This document shows, piece after piece, positions 1-8,546 of a stretch of DNA of 64,000 bases. The DNA is taken from assembly GCF_013410345.1 (NCBI RefSeq), contig NZ_JACCFJ010000001.1:2641001-2705000 (forward strand), given 5' to 3'. The DNA is from Saccharopolyspora hordei (GTDB taxonomy: Bacteria; Actinomycetota; Actinomycetes; Mycobacteriales; Pseudonocardiaceae). Position 1 is the first letter of the stretch, and each line of letters opens with the position of its first letter. The translations under genes and the position numbers were made by a program. The notes under the pieces are model-generated. The model saw only the letters and a program-made list of their open reading frames with translations, had not been told where the DNA came from and made no database searches.

Positions 1-59
1 GCAAGACGGTCCACGAGATCCACCTCGACGTGGTGGAGCAGGCGGGGGAGGCGTCATGA
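1..59 (+). CDS. C-terminal tail of an upstream gene, probably pafB (partial)
   Basis: Only the last 18 codons are inside the window. The reading frame from base 3 runs without interruption to a TGA at 57-59. The next gene, a PafC-type regulator, starts 22 bases later on the same strand, and in related actinomycetes pafB lies directly before pafC, so pafB is the likely identity. The visible residues are too few to confirm a WYL domain, so this call rests on gene order alone. Confidence 0.45.
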   Translation, partial: KTVHEIHLDVVEQAGEAS

Positions 60-81
60 CCGGCCGGGTCGATGGGGGGAC

Positions 82-1056
82 GTGGTGACGAGCGCGACCG
101 AGCGGCTGCCGCGCCTGCTGGCGCTGGTGCCGTACCTGCTGAGCCGGCCGGGCATCCCGGTGGCCGACGCCGCGGCGGACTTCGGCGTCACCGAGCAGCA
201 GCTGCGCAAGGACCTGGAGCTGCTGTGGATGTGCGGGCTGCCCGGCTACGGGCCCGGTGACCTGATCGACCTCTCCTTCGAGAGCGACACGATCACCGTC
301 ACCTACGACGCCGGGATGCGGCGGCCGCTGCGGCTGACCGCCTCGGAGGCCACCGCGCTGCTGGTGGCGCTGCGGGCGCTGGCGGACACACCGGGCATCA
401 CCGACACCGACGCGGTCCAGCGCGCCCTGGCGAAGGTGGAGAACGCGGTCGGGCAGGCCCGTCCGGCCGGGGTGGTCGTCGGCCTGGAGGGCCGCGAGGG
501 CGCGGTGCGGCCCGGCGTGCGCGCGGCGGTGCAGGAGGCCACCACGCAGCGCCGGGCGCTGTGGATGCGCTACTACACGGCCTCCCGCGACGAGATCAGC
601 GAGCGGACCGTGGACCCGATGCGGCTGCTGCTCATCGACGGGCGCAGCTACCTGGAGGCGTGGTGCCGCAGCGCGCACGGGGTGCGGATGTTCCGGCTGG
701 ACCGCATCGACGAGGTCGCGGTGCTGGACGAGCCGGCCCGGCCGCCCTCGGAGGCCGAACCCACCGACGTGTCGGAGGGGCTGTTCCGCCCCGCGCCCGA
801 CCAGTCGGTGGCCGAGGTGGAGCTGGAGCCCGACGCCCGGTGGATCGCCGAGTACTACCAGGTCGACGAGCTCGTCGAGCTGCCGCGCGGGCGCGTGCGG
901 GTGCGGATGCGCTACTCCGACCGGAGCTGGATGAGCCGCCTGCTGCTCGGGTTGGGCGGGCAGGCGCGCGTGCTCAGCCCCGCGGACCTCGCGCAGGACG
1001 TGCGCCAGCGTGCGGAGGCGGCGTTGGCCCGGGCGCGTCACCTCCCGTCCACCTGA
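82..1056 (+). CDS. pafC: PafC-type WYL-domain transcriptional regulator
   Basis: A 324-residue protein with an N-terminal winged-helix region (roughly residues 5-60) and a WYL domain in the second half, where the typical motif appears as SYLEAWC, followed by MFRLDRI. In mycobacteria, PafB and PafC form a heterodimer that activates DNA-damage genes independently of LexA/RecA and is encoded beside the Pup ligase gene pafA. The call is supported by length, by the WYL region and by the tatA, tatC and helY genes that follow in the familiar order. GTG at 82 or the adjacent GTG at 85 could be the start. The spacing from the upstream stop suggests co-transcription with the preceding gene. Confidence 0.88.
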   Translation: MVTSATERLPRLLALVPYLLSRPGIPVADAAADFGVTEQQLRKDLELLWMCGLPGYGPGDLIDLSFESDTITVTYDAGMRRPLRLTASEATALLVALRALADTPGITDTDAVQRALAKVENAVGQARPAGVVVGLEGREGAVRPGVRAAVQEATTQRRALWMRYYTASRDEISERTVDPMRLLLIDGRSYLEAWCRSAHGVRMFRLDRIDEVAVLDEPARPPSEAEPTDVSEGLFRPAPDQSVAEVELEPDARWIAEYYQVDELVELPRGRVRVRMRYSDRSWMSRLLLGLGGQARVLSPADLAQDVRQRAEAALARARHLPST

Positions 1057-1074
1057 GCCCGCTACGGTGGCCGG

Positions 1075-1275
1075 GTGCCGTACGTGTGGAGTCTCGTCCT
1101 TCTCGGAGCGGGCCTGGTCCTGCTCGTGGTGCTGCTGGTCCGCCTCCTCCGCGAGGTCAAGCGGTTCCAGTCCGTGCAGCGTCAGGTGGCTCACGACCTG
1201 GCGGACCGCAGCGGCCTGGTGAAGGCGCGCGCCGCCGGGCTCGGCGTGGCGCTCGCCGAACGCCGCCGCGGGTGA
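1075..1275 (+). CDS. Small single-pass membrane protein of unknown function
   Basis: A 66-residue ORF starting at GTG 1075, 18 bases after pafC. Residues about 4-24 form one strongly hydrophobic segment rich in Leu and Val, followed by a basic, polar cytoplasmic-type tail ending in ERRRG. I do not recognise a family. Its position between pafC and tatA and its membrane segment make it a plausible real gene, possibly cotranscribed with pafC. No clear ribosome binding site is visible because the spacer is short. Confidence 0.6.
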   Translation: MPYVWSLVLLGAGLVLLVVLLVRLLREVKRFQSVQRQVAHDLADRSGLVKARAAGLGVALAERRRG

Positions 1276-1354
1276 CGCTCAACGGCCCTGTTTGTCCTGC
1301 CCTGCCGCGCGTACCATTGGCGCCCAGCAGGGACATCACGAAAGGTTGGTTCGG

Positions 1355-1630
1355 ATGGGTTTGCCAGGTGGCTGGGAGCTGATCCTCATCGTCTTGGTCT
1401 TGGTGCTGCTCTTCGGCGCCACCAAGCTCCCGCAGATGGCCCGTTCGCTCGGCCAGTCCGCGCGCGTGTTCAAGGCCGAGGCCCGCGGCCTGAAGGCTGA
1501 CGAGGAGGCCGCGCGGAAGGCCCAGGAGGAGAAGCAGAAGCCGGAGCTGTCCGCTGGCGAGCCCAGCGCGCCCCCGGCCACGTCGCCGTCCCCGGCGGGG
1601 GAGAAGCAGAGCAACGACGCCAAGAACTGA
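1355..1630 (+). CDS. tatA: Sec-independent protein translocase subunit TatA
   Basis: A 91-residue TatA/E protein. It begins MGLPGGWELILIVLVLV, the short N-terminal transmembrane helix, then the conserved FGATKLP hinge, then an amphipathic helix (about residues 24-45) and a charged, Pro-rich C-terminal tail. TatA oligomerises to form the transport passage for folded proteins carrying twin-arginine signals. ATG 1355 was chosen over the upstream in-frame codons because it gives the canonical TatA N-terminus and has a purine-rich AAAGG about ten bases upstream. tatC follows 19 bases after the stop, so the two subunits are probably made from one transcript. Confidence 0.95.
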   Translation: MGLPGGWELILIVLVLVLLFGATKLPQMARSLGQSARVFKAEARGLKADEEAARKAQEEKQKPELSAGEPSAPPATSPSPAGEKQSNDAKN

Positions 1631-1649
1631 CTGAGGACGGAACGAGACG

Positions 1650-2603
1650 GTGGGTAGTCCACTGCGTCGCCTGAACCCGTTCCGCAAGGACCGCCGCCGG
1701 TGGGGCCGCAGGCACAACCCGGACGGCACCATGACGCTCGTCGACCACCTCTACGAGCTGCGGTACCGGTTGGGCGTGGCCTTGGCGGCCGTGGTCGTCG
1801 GCGCGATCTTCGGGATCTGGTGGTTCTCCAACTCGGCATTCGGGTTGCCCACGCTCAGCGACATCCTGATCGAGCCGTACTGCCAGCTGCCGCAGACCCA
1901 GCGGCTGGCGCCGAACGGCACGTGCCAGCTGCTGCAGACCGAGCCGTTCGAGATCTTCATGCTGACCCTGAAGGTCGGCGTCGCGGTCGGCGCGGTGGTG
2001 TTCAGCCCGGTGTGGCTGTACCAGCTGTGGGCGTTCATCACCCCGGGTCTGTACGACCGGGAACGCAAGTTCGCGAAGGTGTTCGTCGCCTGCGCGTCGG
2101 TGCTGTTCCTCGGCGGTGCGGTGTTGGCGTACTACATCCTGCCGGTGGCGCTGTCGTTCATGTCCGGCTTCGGCGGGGACGCGTTCTTCACCGCGCTCAC
2201 CGGTGGCAAGTACATCAGCTTCATGCTCCTGCTGCTGGTGATCTTCGGCGTCAGCTTCGAGCTGCCGCTGGTCCTGGTGATGCTCAACTTCGCGGGGATC
2301 GTCAGCTACCAGCGGCTCAAAGGCTGGTGGCGGGGCATCGTGTTCGCGCTGTTCGTGTTCGCCGCGATCGCCACGCCGGGGCAGGACCCGTTCTCGATGC
2401 TCGCGCTGGCCGCCGCGCTGTGCGTGCTGTTCTCCATCGCGATGGTGATCTGCCGGGCCAACGACAAGCGCAGGCACCGCAAGCTCGCCGCGCAGGGGCT
2501 CACCGAGGTCGGCCTGGACGAGCCGTCGCAGATCGACACCCGGCCCTCCGAGCTGGACCTGGAGACCTCGCACGTCCCGAAGCAGCACGACGACGTCACG
2601 TGA
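1650..2603 (+). CDS. tatC: Twin-arginine translocase receptor subunit TatC
   Basis: A 317-residue polytopic membrane protein starting at GTG 1650. The N-terminal cytoplasmic segment contains MTLVDHLYELRYRL, matching the family's conserved HLxELRxRL element, and several transmembrane helices follow to about residue 270. The C-terminal tail, about 45 residues, is polar and acidic. TatC binds twin-arginine signal peptides and recruits TatA. The extracytoplasmic loop between the first two helices carries two cysteines (CQLP and CQLL), common in actinobacterial TatC. It lies directly after tatA, as expected. Confidence 0.95.
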   Translation: MGSPLRRLNPFRKDRRRWGRRHNPDGTMTLVDHLYELRYRLGVALAAVVVGAIFGIWWFSNSAFGLPTLSDILIEPYCQLPQTQRLAPNGTCQLLQTEPFEIFMLTLKVGVAVGAVVFSPVWLYQLWAFITPGLYDRERKFAKVFVACASVLFLGGAVLAYYILPVALSFMSGFGGDAFFTALTGGKYISFMLLLLVIFGVSFELPLVLVMLNFAGIVSYQRLKGWWRGIVFALFVFAAIATPGQDPFSMLALAAALCVLFSIAMVICRANDKRRHRKLAAQGLTEVGLDEPSQIDTRPSELDLETSHVPKQHDDVT

Positions 2604-2676
2604 TCGCCCCGCGCGGTGAGTGCGCCGTGCGGGGGCACTGGCCAAGGCGGGGTCGCGTGGGCGAGGATCATGCCTC

Positions 2677-3555
2677 GTGCGCTGCGTCCTGTTGATCAAC
2701 CCCGCTGCTGGTGGCTCGCTCTCCGCGCAGGTGGTCCGTGAGGTCGTCGGCCACCTCCGGGCCGCGTGCGACGTCCGGACGGTGCTCGCCGCCGACGCCG
2801 GGAGTGCCGCGGCAGCGGCCAAGCGTGCCGTGGCCGACGGTGCGGACGTGCTCGCCGTGGTCGGCGGCGACGGCATCGCGCACCTCGCGGTGCAGGCCTG
2901 CGCGGAGTCCAGCACGGCGCTCGCGCTCGTCCCGGCCGGCACCGGCAACGACCTGGCGCGGGGGCTCGGCGTGCCGCTCGACCCCGTCGCCGCCGCGCGG
3001 GCCGCTGCCCGGGCGATGCTGGCGGGGGCGCAGCAGCGCATCGACCTCGGCAAGGCCGCGGGCGCGGGCTGGTTCGCCACCGTGCTCTGCGCGGGCTTCG
3101 ACTCCCGGGTCAACGCGCGGGCGAACCGCATGCGCTGGCCGCGCGGGCAGCGCCGCTACGACCTGGCGGTGGTCCGCGAGCTGCTCGGGCTGCACGCGAT
3201 GCCGCTGCGGGTGGAGACCGAGTTCGGCGTCGTGGAGCTGGACGCGACGCTGGTCGCGGTGGGCAACACGGCCTGCTACGGCGGCGGCATCCCGATCTGC
3301 CCGGACGCGGACGTCCAGGACGGCCTGCTGGAGGTGACGGTGGTCGGCGAGGTGTCCCGCCGCGACTTCATCGGGATCCTGCCGACGCTGCGCTCCGGCA
3401 GGCACGTCGACCACCCCGCGGTGACCACGCTGCGGGCCCGGAAGGTCCGGCTGGGCGGCGACAACGGCTGGCTGGCCCACGCCGACGGCGAACCGCAGGC
3501 GCGCCTGCCGCTGACGGTCCGCTGCGCGCCGGGTGCGCTGGCCGTCGTGCGCTGA
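2677..3555 (+). CDS. Diacylglycerol kinase-family lipid kinase
   Basis: A 292-residue protein of the DagK/LCB5 family, which phosphorylates diacylglycerol or related lipids using ATP. The catalytic fold is marked by INPAAGG near the N-terminus, VVGGDG at residues 61-66 and PAGTGND at 86-92, all typical nucleotide-binding and catalytic elements. GTG 2677 is preferred because it places LLINPAAGG at the expected position and has GCGAGGA about eight bases upstream; an in-frame GTG at 2620 would add 19 residues with no family support. The gene sits between tatC and helY, an insertion relative to the mycobacterial order. Substrate is not determinable from sequence. Confidence 0.85.
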   Translation: MRCVLLINPAAGGSLSAQVVREVVGHLRAACDVRTVLAADAGSAAAAAKRAVADGADVLAVVGGDGIAHLAVQACAESSTALALVPAGTGNDLARGLGVPLDPVAAARAAARAMLAGAQQRIDLGKAAGAGWFATVLCAGFDSRVNARANRMRWPRGQRRYDLAVVRELLGLHAMPLRVETEFGVVELDATLVAVGNTACYGGGIPICPDADVQDGLLEVTVVGEVSRRDFIGILPTLRSGRHVDHPAVTTLRARKVRLGGDNGWLAHADGEPQARLPLTVRCAPGALAVVR

Positions 3556-3668
3556 CGTCGCCGCTGGTGGGACGGGCGTCACGCGGCGACCCCGGGTGTG
3601 ACGAGGTCAGCACGGCCGGTGCGGGCTCGGCTGCGACGGCGGTCGGTGGGATGTGAAAACCTTGGGGT

Positions 3669-6458
3669 GTGGCTGTGAGCCGTTCCAACCCCACCGACCT
3701 GTCCCCGGCCGAGTCCTTCGCCAGGCACTCCCGCCGGAGCGCCCACCCGAAGCTGGCCGACTTCGCCGGGCAGCTGTCCTTCGAGCTCGACCCCTTCCAG
3801 CGCACCGCGTGCCAGGCGCTGGAGGCCGGGCGGGGCGTGCTGGTGTGCGCGCCCACCGGCGCGGGCAAGACCGTGGTCGGCGAGTTCGCCGTGCACCTGG
3901 CGCTGCAGGAGGGGCGCAAGTGCTTCTACACCACGCCGATCAAGGCGCTGTCGAACCAGAAGTACGCCGACCTGTGCGAGCGGCACGGTAGCGGCGCGGT
4001 CGGGTTGCTGACCGGCGACACCTCGATCAACGGCGACGCGCAGGTGGTGGTGATGACCACCGAGGTGCTGCGCAACATGCTCTACGCCGGGTCCAGCAGC
4101 CTGGACCAGCTCGGCTACGTGGTGATGGACGAGGTGCACTACCTCGCCGACCGGTTCCGCGGCGCGGTGTGGGAGGAGGTGATCCTGCACCTGCCGGAGC
4201 ACGTGCAGGTCGCGAGCCTGTCGGCGACGGTGAGCAACGCCGAGGAGTTCGGCGAGTGGCTGCAGGAGGTGCGCGGCGACACCACCGTCGTGGTCGACGA
4301 GCACCGGCCGGTGCCGCTGTGGCAGCACATGCTGGTCGGGCCGCGGATGTTCGACCTGTTCGGCGGGGAGACCGCCGACCGCGAGCTGAAGATGAACCCG
4401 AACCTGCTGCGGCACACCCAGCAGCTGGCCCGCGTGCACCTGCCCCACGGCGGACGCCGCGGCGGCCCCAACGGCAAGCGCAAGGGGCCGCGCCCGCCCC
4501 GGTTCACCCCGCCCTCGCGCGTGGAGGTGCTCACCGGGCTGGACGCCGCCGGGCTGCTGCCGGCGATCGTGTTCATCTTCAGCCGCAACGGCTGCGACCA
4601 GGCGGTGTCCCAGTGCGTGCGCAGCGGGCTGCGGTTGACCACCGACGCCGAGGTGGCCGAGATCCGCGAGGTGATCGACGAGCACACCGCGAACCTGCCG
4701 GACAGCGACCTGTCGGTGCTGGGCTTCTGGGAGTGGCGGGAGGCGCTGGAGCGCGGGCTGGCCGCGCACCACGCCGGGCTGCTGCCGGCGTTCAAGGAGA
4801 CCGTCGAGGAGCTGTTCGTGCGCGGTCTGGTCAAGGCCGTGTTCGCCACCGAGACGCTGGCGCTGGGCATCAACATGCCCGCCCGCACGGTGGTGCTGGA
4901 ACGGCTGGTGAAGTTCAACGGCGAGTCCCACGTCGACCTCAGCCCCGGCGAGTACACCCAGCTCACCGGCCGGGCGGGTCGGCGCGGCATCGACGTCGAG
5001 GGCCACGCGGTGGTCGTCTGGCAGCCCGGCGTGGACCCCAAGCAGGTCGCCGGCCTGGCCTCCACCCGCACCTACCCGCTGCGCTCCTCGTTCCGGCCCG
5101 GCTACAACATGGCCGTCAACCTGGTGCAGCGCGTCGGCAAGGACGCGGCGCGGGACCTGCTGGAGCAGTCCTTCGCGCAGTTCCAGGCCGACCGGTCGGT
5201 GGTGGGGCTCTCGCGGCGGGTGGAGCGCAACACCGAGGCGCTCAGCGGTTACGCCGAGGCGATGCACTGCCACCTGGGCGACTTCGAGGAGTACTTCCAG
5301 CTGCGGCGCCGGATCTCGGAGCGGGAGAAGCAGCTGGCCCGGCAGAACCGGCAGTCGCGGCGCGCGGAGGCGGCCAAGTCGCTGGAGAAGCTGCGCAAGG
5401 GCGACGTCATCTCGGTGACCGCCGGGCGCCGCTCGGGGCTGGCGGTGGTCATCGACCCGGGGCTGGAGCCGATGGGCGAGCCGCGGCCGCTGGTGGTCAC
5501 CGAGGACCGGTGGTCCGGGCGGCTGTCGGTGGCCGACTTCTCCTCCCCGGTGGAGCCGCTGGGCAAGCTGAAGCTGCCCAAGCACGTCGACACCCGGTCC
5601 CCGAAGTCCCGCCGGGACCTGGCGTCGACGCTGCGCAACACCGGGCTGTCGCCCTCCGGTGGGCGCGGGCGCGGCAAGCGGCGCTCGGACGCCGCCGACG
5701 ACGCGGAGCTGGCGGCGCTGCGGCGCGCGATGAAGGCGCACCCCTGCCACGGGTGCGACGAGCGGGAGAGCCACGCGCGCTGGGCCGAGCGCTACGAGCG
5801 GCTGCGCGGGGAGAACGAGAACCTGCGCCGCAAGGTCTCCGCCACCACGCACTCGCTGGCCCGTGCCTTCGACCGGATCGTGGCGCTGCTCACCGAGCGC
5901 GGCTACCTGCCCGCGGAGGCGGGGGAGGACGGCCAGGGCCAGGTCACCCAGCACGGGCGGCGGTTGTCCCGGCTCTACAGCGAGTCCGACCTGCTGGCCG
6001 CGGAGTGCCTGCGGGTCGGCACCTGGCGCGGGCTCGGCCCGCCCGAGCTGGCCGCGGTGGTGTCGTCGCTGGTGTACGAGTCGCGGCGGGAGGGCCTGCC
6101 CCCGCAGGTGCCGTCCGGGCCGGTGAGCGACGCCCTGGAGGCGACCTGGCAGCTGTGGGCGGAGCTGGAGGACGACGAGCGGCGGCACAAGCTCGACCGC
6201 ACCCGCGAGCCCGACCCGGGCTTCGCCTGGCCGGTGTTCCGCTGGGCGCGCGGGGAGTCGCTGGAGAAGGTGCTGACCGCGGCCGAGACCAGCGGGCACG
6301 AGCTGTCGGCGGGCGACTTCGTGCGCTGGTGCCGCCAGGTCGTCGACCTGCTGGACCAGATCCGCGAGGTGGTCGGGGCGTCCGACCCGGTGGGCGCGGC
6401 CGCGGCGAAGGCGGTCACCGCGATCCGGCGTGGCGTGGTCGCGGCCGGCGCGGTCTGA
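3669..6458 (+). CDS. helY: Ski2/Mtr4-like DEAD-box RNA helicase HelY
   Basis: A 929-residue superfamily 2 helicase. Walker A is APTGAGKTV at residues 61-69, Walker B is DEVH at 154-157, the SAT motif is at 185-187, and the C-terminal helicase domain carries the QLTGRAGRRG motif near residue 430. The remaining C-terminal half has the long arch/helical region seen in HelY and Ski2-type RNA helicases. There is a CHGC cysteine pair near residue 695. The gene order tatC-(dagK)-helY-DUF4333 gene supports HelY. No good ribosome binding site precedes GTG 3669, though GTG 3675 is also possible. The long antisense frame over this gene is a codon-bias shadow. Confidence 0.92.
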   Translation: MAVSRSNPTDLSPAESFARHSRRSAHPKLADFAGQLSFELDPFQRTACQALEAGRGVLVCAPTGAGKTVVGEFAVHLALQEGRKCFYTTPIKALSNQKYADLCERHGSGAVGLLTGDTSINGDAQVVVMTTEVLRNMLYAGSSSLDQLGYVVMDEVHYLADRFRGAVWEEVILHLPEHVQVASLSATVSNAEEFGEWLQEVRGDTTVVVDEHRPVPLWQHMLVGPRMFDLFGGETADRELKMNPNLLRHTQQLARVHLPHGGRRGGPNGKRKGPRPPRFTPPSRVEVLTGLDAAGLLPAIVFIFSRNGCDQAVSQCVRSGLRLTTDAEVAEIREVIDEHTANLPDSDLSVLGFWEWREALERGLAAHHAGLLPAFKETVEELFVRGLVKAVFATETLALGINMPARTVVLERLVKFNGESHVDLSPGEYTQLTGRAGRRGIDVEGHAVVVWQPGVDPKQVAGLASTRTYPLRSSFRPGYNMAVNLVQRVGKDAARDLLEQSFAQFQADRSVVGLSRRVERNTEALSGYAEAMHCHLGDFEEYFQLRRRISEREKQLARQNRQSRRAEAAKSLEKLRKGDVISVTAGRRSGLAVVIDPGLEPMGEPRPLVVTEDRWSGRLSVADFSSPVEPLGKLKLPKHVDTRSPKSRRDLASTLRNTGLSPSGGRGRGKRRSDAADDAELAALRRAMKAHPCHGCDERESHARWAERYERLRGENENLRRKVSATTHSLARAFDRIVALLTERGYLPAEAGEDGQGQVTQHGRRLSRLYSESDLLAAECLRVGTWRGLGPPELAAVVSSLVYESRREGLPPQVPSGPVSDALEATWQLWAELEDDERRHKLDRTREPDPGFAWPVFRWARGESLEKVLTAAETSGHELSAGDFVRWCRQVVDLLDQIREVVGASDPVGAAAAKAVTAIRRGVVAAGAV

Positions 6459-6573
6459 GCCCCTGCCGCGCTGCGGCCGATCGGTCGGACCTGGGGGGAA
6501 CGGGCGGCCGCTCGGCCGGACGGTTGTGGTTGGATCTTCCCGCGATGCCGTGATCCGTCGTCCGGAGGTGCAG

Positions 6574-7122
6574 ATGTCGTCCCCCTACGGGCCGCCGGCC
6601 GGGGGCTTTCCCCACTGGGGACAGCAGCCACCGCCCCCGAACACCGGGATGCCGCCGAGCGGACCGGGCTTCCCGCCGCAGGCCGGGTTCACCCCGCAGC
6701 CACCGCCGCCGCAGTACGGCCACGCCCCGCAGCACCAGCCCGCGTACCCGCCGCCGAGCGCGCCGGTCCCGCCGCAGGGCGGCTTCGGCCCGCCCCTGCG
6801 GAAGAAGCGCCGGGTGCTGCCGTGGCTGCTCGGCGGCGCGGGCGTCGTCGTGGTCGCCGCGGTGCTGGTGCTGGGCTTCGTGGCGCCGGGCTGGTTCGTG
6901 CGGACGGTGTTCGACGCGAGCAGCGTCGAGAAGGGCGTGGAGCAGACGCTCAAGGGCTCCTACCGGCTGTCCGGGGTCGGTCCGGTGGTCTGCCCCAGCG
7001 GGCAGCCGGTGGAGGTCGGCAGCCACTTCGACTGCCAGGTGCGGATCGGCGGGGAGACCAAGACCGTCACGGTGACGGTCAAGACCGACGAGGGCGTCTA
7101 CGAGGTCGGGCACCCCGGCTGA
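6574..7122 (+). CDS. DUF4333 membrane-anchored protein with Pro-rich N-terminus
   Basis: A 182-residue protein. Residues 1-70 are low-complexity Pro, Gly and Gln repeats, followed by a KKRR stop and a single transmembrane segment (about 80-102), then an extracytoplasmic DUF4333 domain with the conserved pattern of two cysteines (VCPSG and FDCQV). ATG 6574 is fixed by a clear GGAGGTG ribosome binding site. An equivalent small membrane protein follows helY in mycobacteria, so its position is conserved. Function is unknown; the topology suggests a cell-envelope sensor or assembly factor. Confidence 0.85.
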   Translation: MSSPYGPPAGGFPHWGQQPPPPNTGMPPSGPGFPPQAGFTPQPPPPQYGHAPQHQPAYPPPSAPVPPQGGFGPPLRKKRRVLPWLLGGAGVVVVAAVLVLGFVAPGWFVRTVFDASSVEKGVEQTLKGSYRLSGVGPVVCPSGQPVEVGSHFDCQVRIGGETKTVTVTVKTDEGVYEVGHPG

Positions 7123-7168
7123 CGGGAAACCGGTCGCCAGGACCGCCGTCGACCGGCAGGATCGCGCT

Positions 7169-8353
7169 GTGATCGATGTGCGCGCACTCGCCGAGGCCGA
7201 GTTCCGGGACTCCGTGGACCTGTTCCGACGGGCGCTGCTGCGCAGGCCGCCCACCGACGAGGAGTGGGCGCGCCGTCGCGGCATGCTCGAGCCCGGGCGG
7301 GTGCTGGGGGCCTTCGACGGTGGTGAGCTGGTCGGCACCGCCCGGGCCGCGAGCAACCGGCTGGCGGTGCCCGGCGGACGGGTGCCCGCCGGCGCGGTGA
7401 CCGCGGTCGGGGTCCGCGCGGACCACACCCGGCGCGGCGTGCTCCGCGCGCTCGTGCGGGCCCAGTTCGAGGACGTGCGGCAGCGCGGCGAGCCGGTGGC
7501 GATGCTGCACGCCACGGAGGCGGTGATCTACGAGCGGTTCGGCTACGGCGTGGCCACCCGGCACCGGCGGGTCGAGCTCGAGCGCGCACGGGCGGTGTTC
7601 CGCGACGACGCGCCGCGCGGCGGGCGGGTGCGGGTGCTGACCCGGGAGGCGGCCGACCTGCTGCTGCCGGAGGTCTACGAGCGGTGCGCGCCCGACCGGC
7701 CGGGGCGGATCGAGCGGGCCCGGCCGTGGTGGTCGGGCACGTGGGGGTTCCTCGGCGAGGACGTCCTGGTGGCGGTGCACACCGGCGCGGACGGGGTGGA
7801 CGACGGGTTCGCCGTGTACGAGCCCAAGCACGGCGAGCGCGGCACCGCGCTGGAGGTCCACGACCTCACCGGCGCCGACGCCACCGCGGTGGCCCAGCTG
7901 TGGCGGTTCCTGCTGGGCGTGGACCTGGTCGACCGGGTGGTGGCGCACGAGCGGCCGCTGGACGAGCCGCTGGAGTGGTGGCTGGCCGACCGCCGCCAGT
8001 GCCGGGTCACCGAGGTCGCCGACGACCTGTGGGTGCGGCTGGTGGACGTGCTCGCCGCGCTGCGGGCGCGCTCCTACGGCGCGGCGGACCCGGTGGTGGT
8101 CGAGGTGCGCGACGCGGTCCTGCCGGACAACGCGGGCTGCTACCGCATCGGCCCGGACGGGGTCGAGCGCTCGTCGGCCGCGCCGCAGCTGGGCTTGGAC
8201 GTGGCGGCGCTCGCCGCCCTGTACCTGGGCGACCAGCCGGTGTCGACGCTGGTCGCGGCGGGACGCGTCGAGGTGCGCGACCCGGCGGCGGTGGCCGCGG
8301 CGGACCGGTTGTTCGGCACCGCCGTGACCCCGTGGTGCGGCACCGGGTTCTGA
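7169..8353 (+). CDS. Eis-type GNAT N-acetyltransferase
   Basis: A 394-residue protein with the Eis architecture: an N-terminal GNAT domain with an acetyl-CoA loop around RADHTRRGVLRALV, a second degenerate GNAT-like domain, and a C-terminal SCP2-like domain. Eis enzymes acetylate amines on aminoglycosides, peptides or proteins. The tyrosine in VIYERFGYG matches the general-acid tyrosine, and the protein ends in Phe (CGTGF), consistent with the family's use of the C-terminal carboxylate as catalytic base. The start is GTG 7169. Substrate is unknown. The gene is inserted, with the next two genes, between the helY-DUF4333 and exonuclease-peptidase parts of the conserved order. Confidence 0.88.
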   Translation: MIDVRALAEAEFRDSVDLFRRALLRRPPTDEEWARRRGMLEPGRVLGAFDGGELVGTARAASNRLAVPGGRVPAGAVTAVGVRADHTRRGVLRALVRAQFEDVRQRGEPVAMLHATEAVIYERFGYGVATRHRRVELERARAVFRDDAPRGGRVRVLTREAADLLLPEVYERCAPDRPGRIERARPWWSGTWGFLGEDVLVAVHTGADGVDDGFAVYEPKHGERGTALEVHDLTGADATAVAQLWRFLLGVDLVDRVVAHERPLDEPLEWWLADRRQCRVTEVADDLWVRLVDVLAALRARSYGAADPVVVEVRDAVLPDNAGCYRIGPDGVERSSAAPQLGLDVAALAALYLGDQPVSTLVAAGRVEVRDPAAVAAADRLFGTAVTPWCGTGF

Positions 8354-8546
8354 CCGCTCGGGCTCCGCGGCTGAGCTGTTCCGCCAGCAGGGCCACCACG
8401 GCACCGGGGCGACCGGGCCGGCGCGGTCCACAGTGGAAGGTCTGGTGGCGCGCTGGTCCGGCTCCGGAGCGGTGCGCGACCTCCGCCGCCGCGCACCGCT
8501 CGCCGGTCGAGGCCTTCCGCGCCCGCGGCCCGGTGGGCCGGGAGCG

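Noticed and set aside
3579..6299. 906-residue antisense frame opposite helY
   Set aside because: It is rich in Arg, His, Pro and Gln with no motif, the usual antisense shadow of a GC-rich gene; the plus-strand frame has all helicase motifs.
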